64,000 bases of DNA. Origin: UBA4421 sp002704225. GTDB taxonomy: Bacteria > Pseudomonadota > Gammaproteobacteria > Pseudomonadales > Azotimanducaceae. The stretch is from positions 62,001-126,000 of the forward strand of contig CACDWG010000005.1 in NCBI GenBank assembly GCA_902556425.1. Reading direction: 5' to 3'. The first letter of the stretch is position 1. The number at the start of each line of letters is the position of its first letter. The notes under the pieces were generated by a model, which saw only the letters and a program-made list of their open reading frames with translations, did no database searches and was not told the DNA's origin. Shown in pieces: positions 52,943 to 61,743 of the stretch. A program made the position numbers and the translations under genes.

Positions 52943-53497
52943 TCACGCATGAAATCCTTGGCGGATCGGGCGACGGCCTTGGCGCAGAGGCCTGGTGTTC
53001 CCCCCCCCGGTAAACATTAAATGACACGGCCCCAACAGAACATCAGGCCTTTGCTGCCCAATCCAATCAAACATTTCGGCGAAAATCGGCGGATCGTCAC
53101 CCGCAAAGGAAACGGCCACCACCTGAGCGTTCGCGATGCTCAAGCGAAAGGTATCTGTCGCCCGGTAGCCTAGGGCACGGCCAAAGTCATCGGTTACCGT
53201 AACCACACACGTTACTTGGGCCACAGAATTGCCCGTATCCACTAAATCGCACGGTGGCCGAGACACGACCTGATAATTCGCTCCCTGAGCCCAACCTTGG
53301 TAATAGCGAATATCATCCCCTTCCGCATTGCCAGACATCATCGCATCCAGTGCTTTTGAGTCCCAAGCGTAAAACGCGTCCAAAAAGCGTTCGGCGACAC
53401 GTTGAGGATCCATGCTGTTAGCGTCCACCCGAACGGACATCGCGCAGGCAGAGAAAGCCAGAGCCAACACACTCAGAAGATGCATTGGCCGGCGCAT
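52943..53497 (-). CDS. Secreted NTF2-like protein, C-terminus altered at a G9 tract
   Basis: 184 aa. A signal peptide (LLSVLALAFSACA, with a lipobox-like end) precedes a SnoaL/NTF2-like alpha+beta domain: DPQRVAERFLDAFYAWDSKALDAM opens it. After GPCHLMF the reading enters nine G residues and ends in an Arg-rich tail at 52943. With eight G the frame continues as GTPGLCAKAVARSAKDFMRE to a TAA at 52915-52917, three bases before the next ATG. That longer end looks native. Function unknown, probably a periplasmic lipid- or ligand-binding helper. Confidence 0.65.
   Translation of the reverse strand: MRRPMHLLSVLALAFSACAMSVRVDANSMDPQRVAERFLDAFYAWDSKALDAMMSGNAEGDDIRYYQGWAQGANYQVVSRPPCDLVDTGNSVAQVTCVVTVTDDFGRALGYRATDTFRLSIANAQVVAVSFAGDDPPIFAEMFDWIGQQRPDVLLGPCHLMFTGGGNTRPLRQGRRPIRQGFHA
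53000..53008. repeat. Nine-base C/G homopolymer in a coding region
   Basis: Nine C on the plus strand (nine G in the coding sense). Homopolymers of this length inside genes are prone to slippage or sequencing error; here the two frames decide between two C-termini. Confidence 0.85.
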
Positions 53498-53498
53498 G

Positions 53499-54758
53499 CT
53501 AGCTCTGCTCTCGCTTTATCATGACGCCACAACGCCAGTAATGAAAAACACCCCAAAGCAGGATCAGGATTGTCGTCGCCAACCCCCAACGCAAGCCATC
53601 CTCACCATGAGTCTGGGAGAAGTAATCACTGAAGAAACCTACCGTGAACGGGCCAAGGCCCAAGCCGATGATATTGGTAATGAAGAGATTTATTGCTGCG
53701 GCAACCGAGCGCATTTCCAACGGCGTGGAATTCTGAATCAGGGCGAATCCCGGTGCGACGTACAGTGTGCCTAGCATAGCGGGGAGCACATAGGCGGCAA
53801 TCGCCCCCATGGGTGTGGTCGCCATAAAGGTCAGATAGAGCATGGGTAAGGTAACCAGTGATGACACAGCGACAACCCAGGGCAACCACTGTTGACCACG
53901 CCTGGCTGCCATGAAGTCTGCGATACGGCCACCGAAGTAAATCCCGATCGCACCACCAACCCCGATCAGCAGTGCAAGGTAAGAACCCACCTCGCCGGTA
54001 CCCATACCGTGGATGCGGACCAAATATATGGGTACCCAAATCACCGAGGCATAGCCGGCGAACGAGACCAGCGCACCGGCGACGACGATATGCCTTAGCA
54101 CCGCGCTGCGCCAGATAAAGCCCACGACTTCACCAAACGCAGGGGCCGGCGTCTCCTGTTTTATGGCCTCTGAGTACCCTCTGGGTGGTTCCTTCACGGT
54201 ATAGCGGACCAATATGGCCAGCAAAATGCCCGGCAAACCTACGACGACGAAGGCCGTCCGCCAGCCATACCATTCGTTGATCCAGCCGCCCACTAGGAAC
54301 CCAATAAGAATGCCCCAGTTAATACCCGTACCAAAGATCGCCATCGCTGTTGAACGTTTCTCGGGCGGATACAAGTCGGCAATCATGGAATGCGAGGGCG
54401 GATTGGACCCGGCTTCCCCTACGCCAACGCCGATACGCAGCAACAACAGCTGCATAAAGTTGGTGGCAGCAGCACACAATGCCGTCATCAGACTCCAGAG
54501 AAAGACAGAGAACGAAATCAGATTGCGGCGATTGTTGCGGTCAGCCCACATGGCCATGGGCATACCCAAGGTCGCATAGAAAACCGCAAACATGATGCCA
54601 GTCAGCAACCCCAGCTGGGTATCCGTGATCAATAACGATTCTTTAATCGGCTGGCCTAGAATACCCATGATCTGCCGATCGACATGACTCGACGTAAAGA
54701 CCAGTACCAACATAAAGAGGGTGTAGTTGCGTTGACGGTCGGTCACTTCTTGCGACAT
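53499..54758 (-). CDS. Spinster-type MFS transporter
   Basis: 419 aa, about 12 helices. SHVDRQIMGILGQPIKESL, MAMWADRNNRRNLIS (motif A) and GVGEAGSNPPSHSMIADLYPPEKRSTAMA resemble spinster-like MFS proteins, which move sphingolipid-like or other amphiphilic molecules in eukaryotes and are common in sphingomonads and marine gammaproteobacteria. Its stop overlaps the start of the NTF2-like gene to within about two bases, so it heads the same transcript. Substrate unknown. Confidence 0.85.
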   Translation of the reverse strand: MSQEVTDRQRNYTLFMLVLVFTSSHVDRQIMGILGQPIKESLLITDTQLGLLTGIMFAVFYATLGMPMAMWADRNNRRNLISFSVFLWSLMTALCAAATNFMQLLLLRIGVGVGEAGSNPPSHSMIADLYPPEKRSTAMAIFGTGINWGILIGFLVGGWINEWYGWRTAFVVVGLPGILLAILVRYTVKEPPRGYSEAIKQETPAPAFGEVVGFIWRSAVLRHIVVAGALVSFAGYASVIWVPIYLVRIHGMGTGEVGSYLALLIGVGGAIGIYFGGRIADFMAARRGQQWLPWVVAVSSLVTLPMLYLTFMATTPMGAIAAYVLPAMLGTLYVAPGFALIQNSTPLEMRSVAAAINLFITNIIGLGLGPFTVGFFSDYFSQTHGEDGLRWGLATTILILLWGVFHYWRCGVMIKREQS

Positions 54759-54783
54759 AAATGCCTTCTTACAGATAAAACGA

Positions 54784-54806
54784 AGGCAGCCCCGACGGGA
54801 CTGCCT
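54784..54806 (-). terminator. Rho-independent terminator after the BVMO gene
   Basis: A ten-pair stem with one G-T wobble and a three-base loop (AGGCAG arms), followed on the minus strand by TCGTTTTATC. It lies between the monooxygenase stop at 54845 and the MFS start at 54758, separating the two units. Confidence 0.7.
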
Positions 54807-54844
54807 GAATGTGGATGTACGGGGCTGGCACCGCGGCCTAGGCG

Positions 54845-56728
54845 CTACCTAAGCTCCAGGCCTTGCAAGTCACCCTTGGCGCGCCAGTCCGCCATCAAAT
54901 CAAAAAACTCGATAGGCCCCCCGCCGTAGGTATTATTTTGCGGCTTCGTATTCACGTTACCTTCGTTGTTGTAGTACCCGGGCGTACACTTTTCTTGAAA
55001 ATCTGCGGTCAGACGCGCCTTATCGATGATCGTTTGCACCCACTTGCTTTCAGCTGCCTCGCTGGCCTCGATACGCGTCGCACCCTTCGCCTTCGCCGTG
55101 CTCAAAATATGGGCCAGATGGACACTCTGCTCATCCAAAGAATAGGTATAGGTCGCTGTAAATCCTGATTGGGCAGGCCCAAAAAAGAAGCTGTTGGGGA
55201 AACCGCGACTGTGCATGCCGTGAAAGGTAGACAATCCATCAGACCATTTCTGCGATACCGTCAATCCATCCACGCCGTTGATCTGGTAACCCGCTCTGCG
55301 AGAATAATCCGTGCCCACCTCGAAGCCCGTCGCGAACACGATGCAATCGACTGGGTATTCTTGGCCGTCAAAGACAATCCCGTTTTCCGTGATCTGATCA
55401 ACGCCCCGCCCATCGGTATTCACTAAGGTCACGTTAGGGCGATTGAATGTGGGTAGGTATTCGTCGTGGAAACACGGGCGCTTGCAGAACTGGCGGTAAT
55501 AGGGCTTCAAGGCCTCAGCGGTATCTTCGTCCTCGACGATCTCAGCGGCTCGTGCTCGCACACCCTCCATTTTCTGGTAATCGGCCAGTTCCATCTCCCG
55601 CGCCAAATCCATAAAGGTCGTCGCTTTCTGGGTCAGATACTTCTTCATGCCCAACCGATACAAATCCAATGACAGTGGCGACGTCAATGCCCAGAGCGCC
55701 AAACGGGCCTTGGATGGCGCTTTATCTTGCAAGCTACCAAACAGCAAGCGAAACGCTTCTGTCCAGCCATCAGACACTAAATCTTTCTCCACCGGCGCGC
55801 CGGTCATGATCGACTCAAAGTTGCGCCGGCGCTCGTCCTGCCAGCCCGCCTCTTGGCTGTTCATCCAGCTCGGGTCCGTTGGCTGATTGTTTCGTACATC
55901 GACAGACGAAGGCGTGCGCTGGAAGACATACAGATGCTGGGCAGCCGCACCCAAATGCGGCACACATTGAACCGCAGTGGCTCCCGTGCCAATTACCGCA
56001 ACACGCTTATCCTTGAGGTTAGTCAGTCCGCCATTTGAATCACCTCCTGTGTAGGCATAGTCCCAGCGGCTGGTATGAAAGGTATGACCTTTAAAATCAC
56101 CGATGCCCCGTATCGCAGGTAACTTAGGACGGTTCAATGGGCCGTTAGAGTGAACCACGTAACGCGCTTTCAACCGATCTTGACGATCCGTTGCGACAAC
56201 CCAACGCCCCTGATCCTCATCCCAATCGGTGGAAGTGACCAGCGTCTGCATCAACGCGCGCTCGTGCAGGCCATAGGTTTTAGCGATGACATGACAATAC
56301 TCCAGCGTCTCTGGCGCATTGGTGTATTTCTGCTTGGGCACGAACCCTGTTTTTTCCAGCAGTGGGAAATAGACGTAGGCCTCGATGTCACAGGACGCAC
56401 CGGGGTAGCGGTTCCAGTACCAAGTGCCGCCAAAGTCCCCGCCTTTCTCGACGATTTTGAAATCCGTAATACCCGCATCGTGCAGTCGCGCAGCGGCCAA
56501 CATCCCGCCAAAGCCACCACCGATAATAACGACCTCAACCTCTTCCTCGATCGCTTCTCGTTTCAGTTCGCTATCGATGTAGGGGTCTTCCACAAAGTAG
56601 GCAAACTCGCCGGTGACTTCCTGATACTGATCATTGCCATCGGCGCGAAGTCGTTTATCACGTTCTTCGCGATACTTGCGTCCTAGCGCTTCAGGATCAA
56701 ATGGCAACGATTGTGTTTTGGCGTTCAT
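54845..56728 (-). CDS. Class-B flavin monooxygenase (Baeyer-Villiger type)
   Basis: 627 aa from ATG at 56726-56728; an upstream in-frame start lies in the divergent promoter region. Two Rossmann motifs GGGFGG (about 70-75) and GTGATAVQ bind FAD and NADPH. Between them FKGHTFHTSRWDY (F212, G214, H218, W222, D223) is the exact BVMO fingerprint FxGxxxHxxxW(P/D). Converts ketones to esters or lactones with NADPH and oxygen. Downstream ester cleavage by the nearby hydrolases is plausible. Substrate unknown. Confidence 0.93.
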   Translation of the reverse strand: MNAKTQSLPFDPEALGRKYREERDKRLRADGNDQYQEVTGEFAYFVEDPYIDSELKREAIEEEVEVVIIGGGFGGMLAAARLHDAGITDFKIVEKGGDFGGTWYWNRYPGASCDIEAYVYFPLLEKTGFVPKQKYTNAPETLEYCHVIAKTYGLHERALMQTLVTSTDWDEDQGRWVVATDRQDRLKARYVVHSNGPLNRPKLPAIRGIGDFKGHTFHTSRWDYAYTGGDSNGGLTNLKDKRVAVIGTGATAVQCVPHLGAAAQHLYVFQRTPSSVDVRNNQPTDPSWMNSQEAGWQDERRRNFESIMTGAPVEKDLVSDGWTEAFRLLFGSLQDKAPSKARLALWALTSPLSLDLYRLGMKKYLTQKATTFMDLAREMELADYQKMEGVRARAAEIVEDEDTAEALKPYYRQFCKRPCFHDEYLPTFNRPNVTLVNTDGRGVDQITENGIVFDGQEYPVDCIVFATGFEVGTDYSRRAGYQINGVDGLTVSQKWSDGLSTFHGMHSRGFPNSFFFGPAQSGFTATYTYSLDEQSVHLAHILSTAKAKGATRIEASEAAESKWVQTIIDKARLTADFQEKCTPGYYNNEGNVNTKPQNNTYGGGPIEFFDLMADWRAKGDLQGLELR

Positions 56729-56919
56729 AGCGTGCACTCTCAATAAATTCAAAACGGTTGATCTGACGACCGACAGACCATACAAAAAAGGCAGGCTTAG
56801 GCCAATCCACCAAATCACGTCACTTGCCGAACCGTTTCCGTGACCTCGCTGGCTTTCTCACCTCCCACGTTGTAATGTTGTTCATTAATTTTGTGCTTGA
56901 TGGCAAAGGACGGATCACG

Positions 56920-57615
56920 ATGACGTTTTTCCTTCGCTGGATGACCCGCCTAACGGTTACTGTTGCTGGTCTGTTTCTTGCCGGTTTTTGGCTGATCTTT
57001 TTTTCCGCGCGACCGCCGCTGACCACAGATCCCGTCACATTGGCCGGCGACGGCAGCACCATCAACTACTGCGAACTGCCAATACTCGATGGTTCTGGTA
57101 AACGGGCTGCCGACATCCCCAAGGGCAATACCCCGGGTTGCGGCTACACACACTTTCCGCTGCCGATTCTGCGTGAGTGCACGGAACCACTGGCGGATGG
57201 TGCCGTGGATATCCGTGGTCTGTGGCGGGGTATCAGCGGCAAAGTCGGCCACGTGGAACGGGTAGAACAGTGCGGTGACCGCACCGTCGTAACGAGCAGC
57301 GGCGTCATTCACGACAAAGGCCCAAACCTAACCGGTGGCCTCACCAGTAATGACACTGAAGGCATGGTGGTATTTACCGTTGGCGATCGGGAGTATTGTC
57401 CCCGCACATCCGCCGGAGTCACCTGGGACGAAGGCGTGCTGAACTTTCGCGTCCTCGGCTGGGGCCCTGTCGTCGTTAAGCGGTATCTGGACGGCGAACA
57501 TCTGATCTGGGAGTACGCCGACGGCAGTACGACCCGCATGGAGCGTTTGTGCACACTGCCTGCCGAGCACATCAAACCCCAGCCAAGGGGCCCGCGCTAC
57601 GCACTGTTTGACTAA
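56920..57615 (+). CDS. Membrane-anchored unknown protein
   Basis: 231 aa from ATG at 56920 with AAAGGA upstream. One N-terminal helix (about 12-30, VTVAGLFLAGFWLIFFSA) then a soluble part with Cys at YCELP, GCGYTHFPLPILRECTEPL, VEQCGDRT, YCPRTS and RLCTLP. The spacing suggests disulfides in the periplasm. VRWEG-like beta segments DIRGLWRGISGKVGHVERVEQ and ILRVLGWGPVVVKRY resemble a small beta-barrel. No family recognised. Overlaps nothing; the next gene follows by 19 bp. Confidence 0.55.
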   Translation: MTFFLRWMTRLTVTVAGLFLAGFWLIFFSARPPLTTDPVTLAGDGSTINYCELPILDGSGKRAADIPKGNTPGCGYTHFPLPILRECTEPLADGAVDIRGLWRGISGKVGHVERVEQCGDRTVVTSSGVIHDKGPNLTGGLTSNDTEGMVVFTVGDREYCPRTSAGVTWDEGVLNFRVLGWGPVVVKRYLDGEHLIWEYADGSTTRMERLCTLPAEHIKPQPRGPRYALFD

Positions 57616-57634
57616 CGAATCAAAAGGAACTCGG

Positions 57635-58288
57635 ATGAACTGGAAACTCTGGATTTGTGTACCCATCGTCTATGGGCTGTTCAGCCTGTGGTATTTCAAC
57701 TGGCAAGGACCGATCACTCAGCCAGAAGTCGAGCAATTCATGGCTCAATTTGCCGAGCAGGAAGGCAGCAGCCATACCGATAAAGCTACCCTGCGAGCAT
57801 TCTTGGAGCAGGACGATGGCAAAGAATTCATCATGCTGAATCAGGTACAGGTATACGAAGACGATATTGCACACCCGTTAACCGGCGAGATGATCCCCGG
57901 CAGAACGCTGCTGGCCAACTATTTCGAACCCTTCGCTTGGGCTCTGTTTTTGCGCGGTGGCCATCCGGTATTTCAGGCACGCACCGTGGGCGGATTTATC
58001 GATTCGTGGAATGCGGAGGACAACCTCAGCTTCTCTGGCACTGCAATGATGCGCTACCGCAGTCGACGAGATATCGCGGAGTTGGTGATGGATCCGAGCT
58101 TTGCCGACGGTCATATCTACAAACTCGCGGCCATTGAACGCACCGTCTCCTACCCCACCCAAATTATAATGAACGGCTCAATGGCACCCCACGTCTGGGT
58201 ATTCGCGGTGTTGATGCTGCTGGCCTCACTGGCGCAGAATGTTTTCCTCTGGCGACAACGACGCAAGTCGCCATCGCCAAACGCTTAA
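57635..58288 (+). CDS. Membrane-anchored unknown protein
   Basis: 217 aa from ATG at 57635 with AAGGA. Helices at both ends (about 5-22 and about 190-207) with a soluble middle: FMAQFAEQEGSSHTDKATLRAFLEQDDGKEF and GGHPVFQARTVGGFIDSWNAEDN. The middle looks like a DUF1330- or monooxygenase-like alpha/beta domain, weakly. Part of a plus-strand run (56920, 57635, 58327) with short gaps. Function not assignable. Confidence 0.55.
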   Translation: MNWKLWICVPIVYGLFSLWYFNWQGPITQPEVEQFMAQFAEQEGSSHTDKATLRAFLEQDDGKEFIMLNQVQVYEDDIAHPLTGEMIPGRTLLANYFEPFAWALFLRGGHPVFQARTVGGFIDSWNAEDNLSFSGTAMMRYRSRRDIAELVMDPSFADGHIYKLAAIERTVSYPTQIIMNGSMAPHVWVFAVLMLLASLAQNVFLWRQRRKSPSPNA

Positions 58289-58326
58289 TCGAGCACCCCG
58301 CAACATCAGCCTGTGAGAACAGATCC

Positions 58327-59304
58327 ATGAACATCGTTTGCTGCCAGACATTCGGACCACCACAGAACCTCGAACGCATTGAAATCGATACGCCAGTTCC
58401 GGGCGCGGACGAAGTTCTGGTTGATGTGAGCGCCGCAGGCGTGGGCTTTGTCGATGGTTTGATGGTTCAGGGTCTGTACCAAGTGAAGCCCCCACTGCCT
58501 TATTTTCCCGGCAGCGAGTTTGCGGGGGTGGTCGCGCAGATAGGCGCCGATGTCAAAGACATTGCCGTCGGCGACCGAGTTCTGGGTATCGCCAACAACG
58601 GAGCCTTTGCGGACCAACTCACCATCGCCAGTCATAAGCTCGTTAAAATTCCGGACAACCTGTCCGCAGACGTCGCGGCAGGATTCTTTATTAACTACGC
58701 AACCGCCCTGTACGGTCTGCGCGATTGCGGCCAGCTTCAAGCGGGCGAGAACGTCTTGATCTTAGGCGCAGCCGGCGGGGTTGGCAGCTCAGCCATCTGC
58801 GTGGCCAAGGCCATGGGAGCGACCGTTATTGCAGCGGCATCAAACTCGGAAAAAAGGCAGGCGGCGCTATCCTTCGGCGCAGATCTCTGCGTGGACTACA
58901 CCGACCCGAATTGGCGACGGGAATTGAAGGAGCTTACCGGGGAACAGGGCCTGAATGTGGTGTATGACCCAGTTGGTGGCGATAAGGCCGAGCCCGCCTT
59001 TCGCTCACTAGCACCCGGCGGGCGATTCCTCGTCGTCGGCTTCGCTGCCGGCGAAATCCCAAAGATCCCGCTTAACTTAGCCCTACTCAAACGCTCGGCC
59101 ATTGTCGGTGTCGATTGGGGTGGCGAAATGCGCGCCAACCCTGCCATCAATCAGAGCTTGATGAAGACGCTAATGGAGTGGATTCGTGACGGCAAGCTGA
59201 AGCCTGCCCCAGTACAAAGCCGCCCGATGAGCGACTATCAACACGGTTTGATTGATCAATTGGCTGGCCGAATTGTCGGCAAACTAGTCTTAACGAACGC
59301 CTAG
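58327..59304 (+). CDS. Quinone oxidoreductase-like zinc-free MDR
   Basis: 325 aa. VLGIANNGAFADQ, LILGAAGGVGSSAICVAKAMGA (cut: AAGGVGSSAI) and DPVGGDKAEPAFRSL mark the NADPH-binding medium-chain reductase fold; no catalytic or structural zinc ligands are seen, so it is a quinone-oxidoreductase/enoyl-reductase-like member. Reduces quinones or alpha,beta-unsaturated carbonyls. Follows two unknown membrane proteins in the same direction. Confidence 0.88.
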   Translation: MNIVCCQTFGPPQNLERIEIDTPVPGADEVLVDVSAAGVGFVDGLMVQGLYQVKPPLPYFPGSEFAGVVAQIGADVKDIAVGDRVLGIANNGAFADQLTIASHKLVKIPDNLSADVAAGFFINYATALYGLRDCGQLQAGENVLILGAAGGVGSSAICVAKAMGATVIAAASNSEKRQAALSFGADLCVDYTDPNWRRELKELTGEQGLNVVYDPVGGDKAEPAFRSLAPGGRFLVVGFAAGEIPKIPLNLALLKRSAIVGVDWGGEMRANPAINQSLMKTLMEWIRDGKLKPAPVQSRPMSDYQHGLIDQLAGRIVGKLVLTNA

Positions 59305-59420
59305 CCCAACGCGAGCAAGCGCCCCTTCATCTGCGATATTGCTCTAGCGCAACAGGCGAAAACCGAGCAATATCTGGCGGCATAGATCAGAACATCTCAT
59401 TGAATTGGAGGGGCCTTTCA

Positions 59421-60674
59421 ATGTCTGTAGAACGACCAACCGCGCAACAGTGGGCAAAAAGCTGTGCCGAGGACGGCGAATTCATGCTGGCGGCACGATA
59501 CTGGGATGGCGGGCTCAGACTCGTTATCGGCGCACAGACCCTCGAACTGTCCGTCAGGTCAGGTGCCCCAGACCCGAAAGCAGACTTGAGTGGTGGTGTG
59601 ATCGAACTCTCTGCCGACCCATCGGTTTGGGAAAAAATTCTTGCTGCAGTTCCCGAGCGATTCCATAACGATGTGATGGCCAATGTGATGCAGGGCCAAG
59701 GTATCCAGCGCAACGCCGATCCGGTCGTGTTCGCCCAGTACTTTGCGGCAGCGGCCCGTGCCATCGAGCTACTCCGACCCGCCACAGATGCGGGTGAGGC
59801 CATGGCCCATGACCTGCTGCCCGAGGGCACCTTTAGTGCTCCGATCGGCCGCTACGTACAGCTTGAATTGGCCGGAGCGAAACACCGGATTTACTTTGAA
59901 GAAGCCGGCACCGGCATTCCGATCCTGCTGCAGCACACGGCTGGATGCCACAGCAGTCAATGGCGACACCTGTTTGAGACACCCGAGATTACCGATCGCT
60001 TTCGCCTGATCGCCTATGACCTGCCATACCACGGCAAGTCGCTGCCCCCAGTCGAAGAAGACTGGTGGGACCAACAATACTTACTCAAGGGCGAGTTCTT
60101 GCGCTCCATTCCCTTGGCTCTGAGTCGGGTACTCGGATTAGACCGTCCGATTTTTATCGGCTGCTCAGTAGGCGGCCTACTCGCACTGGACTTGGCGCAT
60201 AAGCACGCCGACGATTTCCGTGCGGTCATTTCGCTGGAAGGTGCGCTGGAGATTCCCGGCAAGCTCGAGCACAACACCGAACTGTGGCACCCCCAAGTCA
60301 ACAACGAGTACAAGGCAAGGCTAATGGACGCACTGATGTCCCCAACCTCTCCCAAGCGTTATCGCAAGGAAACTGCCTACGTGTATTCCTGCGGTTGGCC
60401 CCCGGTGTTTCTGGGTGACTTGAACTACTACCTTGAAGACTACGACCTTACCGCCGTGGCCCCGGAGATCGACACCGATCGCTGCGGTGTGCACATTTTG
60501 TCTGCGGAATACGACTGCAGCGGCACCGCCGAGCTGGGACAAGCGGCTCATGAGGCCATTGCGGGTTCAACCTTTCAAGAAATGAAAAACGTCGGCCACT
60601 TTCCCATGAGCGAAAACCCCAAGGCCTTTCTGCAGTACCTGCTACCGACCTTAGACCAGGTGGCATCCGGTTGA
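59421..60674 (+). CDS. SCP2-like domain fused to an alpha/beta hydrolase
   Basis: 417 aa from ATG at 59421 with GGAGGGG. Residues about 1-115 (LRLVIGAQTLELSVRSG, ADPSVWEKILAAVPERFHNDV) resemble the SCP2 sterol/acyl-binding fold. Residues about 130-410 are a hydrolase: LQHTAGCHSSQWRHLF, nucleophile elbow GCSVGG, and His in VGHFPMSE; an Asp in the SAEYDCSG region is the likely acid. The fusion suggests the lipid-binding domain delivers a hydrophobic ester to the catalytic domain. Head of a four-gene run with luciferase-like and GST genes. Confidence 0.8.
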   Translation: MSVERPTAQQWAKSCAEDGEFMLAARYWDGGLRLVIGAQTLELSVRSGAPDPKADLSGGVIELSADPSVWEKILAAVPERFHNDVMANVMQGQGIQRNADPVVFAQYFAAAARAIELLRPATDAGEAMAHDLLPEGTFSAPIGRYVQLELAGAKHRIYFEEAGTGIPILLQHTAGCHSSQWRHLFETPEITDRFRLIAYDLPYHGKSLPPVEEDWWDQQYLLKGEFLRSIPLALSRVLGLDRPIFIGCSVGGLLALDLAHKHADDFRAVISLEGALEIPGKLEHNTELWHPQVNNEYKARLMDALMSPTSPKRYRKETAYVYSCGWPPVFLGDLNYYLEDYDLTAVAPEIDTDRCGVHILSAEYDCSGTAELGQAAHEAIAGSTFQEMKNVGHFPMSENPKAFLQYLLPTLDQVASG

Positions 60675-60702
60675 TCGACCGAATTCACGAGCAGGGACAG
60701 CC

Positions 60703-61743
60703 ATGAAGCTCGCCATAGAAATGGGCCCCATCCAGCCGGACTCACTCAAACAAACAGTGGAATGGGTGCAATTCGCTGAAAAGCTTGGGGTCGACATGGC
60801 CTTTGCCGCAGAGGCCTGGTGGAGCGATGCGGTCACGCCACTCGCCTACTTGGCGGACAAGACTCACCGCATCAAACTTGCCACTGGCATCATGCAAACC
60901 ACAGCACGTACCCCGGCCATGACGGCCATGAGCGCACTTACTCTGCACGATCTCAGCGGCGGCCGATTTGTCTTAGGCTTAGGCGCCAGCGGACCTCAAG
61001 TCGTCGAAGGACTGCACAGCACCCGATACAACAAGCCACTGTCACGACTGAAGGAAACTGTCGATATCTGCCGCATGATTTTCGCTGGAGAGAAAGTCCA
61101 ATACCAAGGCGACATTTTTCAGATGCCTCTACCCGAAAGCGAAGGCAAGCCGATTAAAATCGCTCACGAGCCGGCTGACATCCCCATTTACCTTGCCACG
61201 CTAGGCCCTAACGCTTTGCGCTATACCGGTGCCACCGCCAACGGTTGGTTAGGCACATCGTTCTCGCCAGATCATCCCGGTGCACACTTCGACCATCTCA
61301 CCGAAGGTGCCACGAGCGCCCAACGCCGCATCGGCGATCTGGATCTATGCGTTTCCGTGCGTGTCGAGTTAGGCGACGACATCGATGCCATGATCGCGCG
61401 CCGCAAGCCTGCCGTGGCCTTCAATATGGGCGGCATGGGCTCCGCCAAAACCAATTTCTATAACGACGCCTTCAAACGTGCGGGCTATGCAGACCATGCG
61501 CTGGCGATCCAGCAGTTGTGGCTCGACGGTAAGCGCGAAGAAGCCGCTCAGAGAGTGCCCACAGACATGGTGACGCAGTTCCAAGCCTTGGGCGACCGCG
61601 CCATGGTCACGAAGCGATTGGCAAAATACCGCGATGCTGGCGTCACCACACTCAAACTCGGCTTAGACAGTGCAGGCCCAATCGGACCCGCCCGTTACGA
61701 GTTGTTGGAACAAATCGTTGATATTACAAGAGGACTTTCATGA
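60703..61743 (+). CDS. Luciferase-like (LLM) flavin oxidoreductase
   Basis: 346 aa TIM-barrel. LKQTVEWVQFAEKLGVDMAFAAEAWW and RIKLATGIMQTTARTPAMTAMSALTLHDLSGGRFVLGLGASGP (in shortened form, SALTLHDLSGGRFVLGLG) are typical of the family that uses FMN or F420 as cosubstrate. The F420-type and FMN-type cannot be told apart by eye. The stop overlaps the next ATG in ATGA at 61740, so coupled to the GST gene. Confidence 0.88.
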   Translation: MKLAIEMGPIQPDSLKQTVEWVQFAEKLGVDMAFAAEAWWSDAVTPLAYLADKTHRIKLATGIMQTTARTPAMTAMSALTLHDLSGGRFVLGLGASGPQVVEGLHSTRYNKPLSRLKETVDICRMIFAGEKVQYQGDIFQMPLPESEGKPIKIAHEPADIPIYLATLGPNALRYTGATANGWLGTSFSPDHPGAHFDHLTEGATSAQRRIGDLDLCVSVRVELGDDIDAMIARRKPAVAFNMGGMGSAKTNFYNDAFKRAGYADHALAIQQLWLDGKREEAAQRVPTDMVTQFQALGDRAMVTKRLAKYRDAGVTTLKLGLDSAGPIGPARYELLEQIVDITRGLS

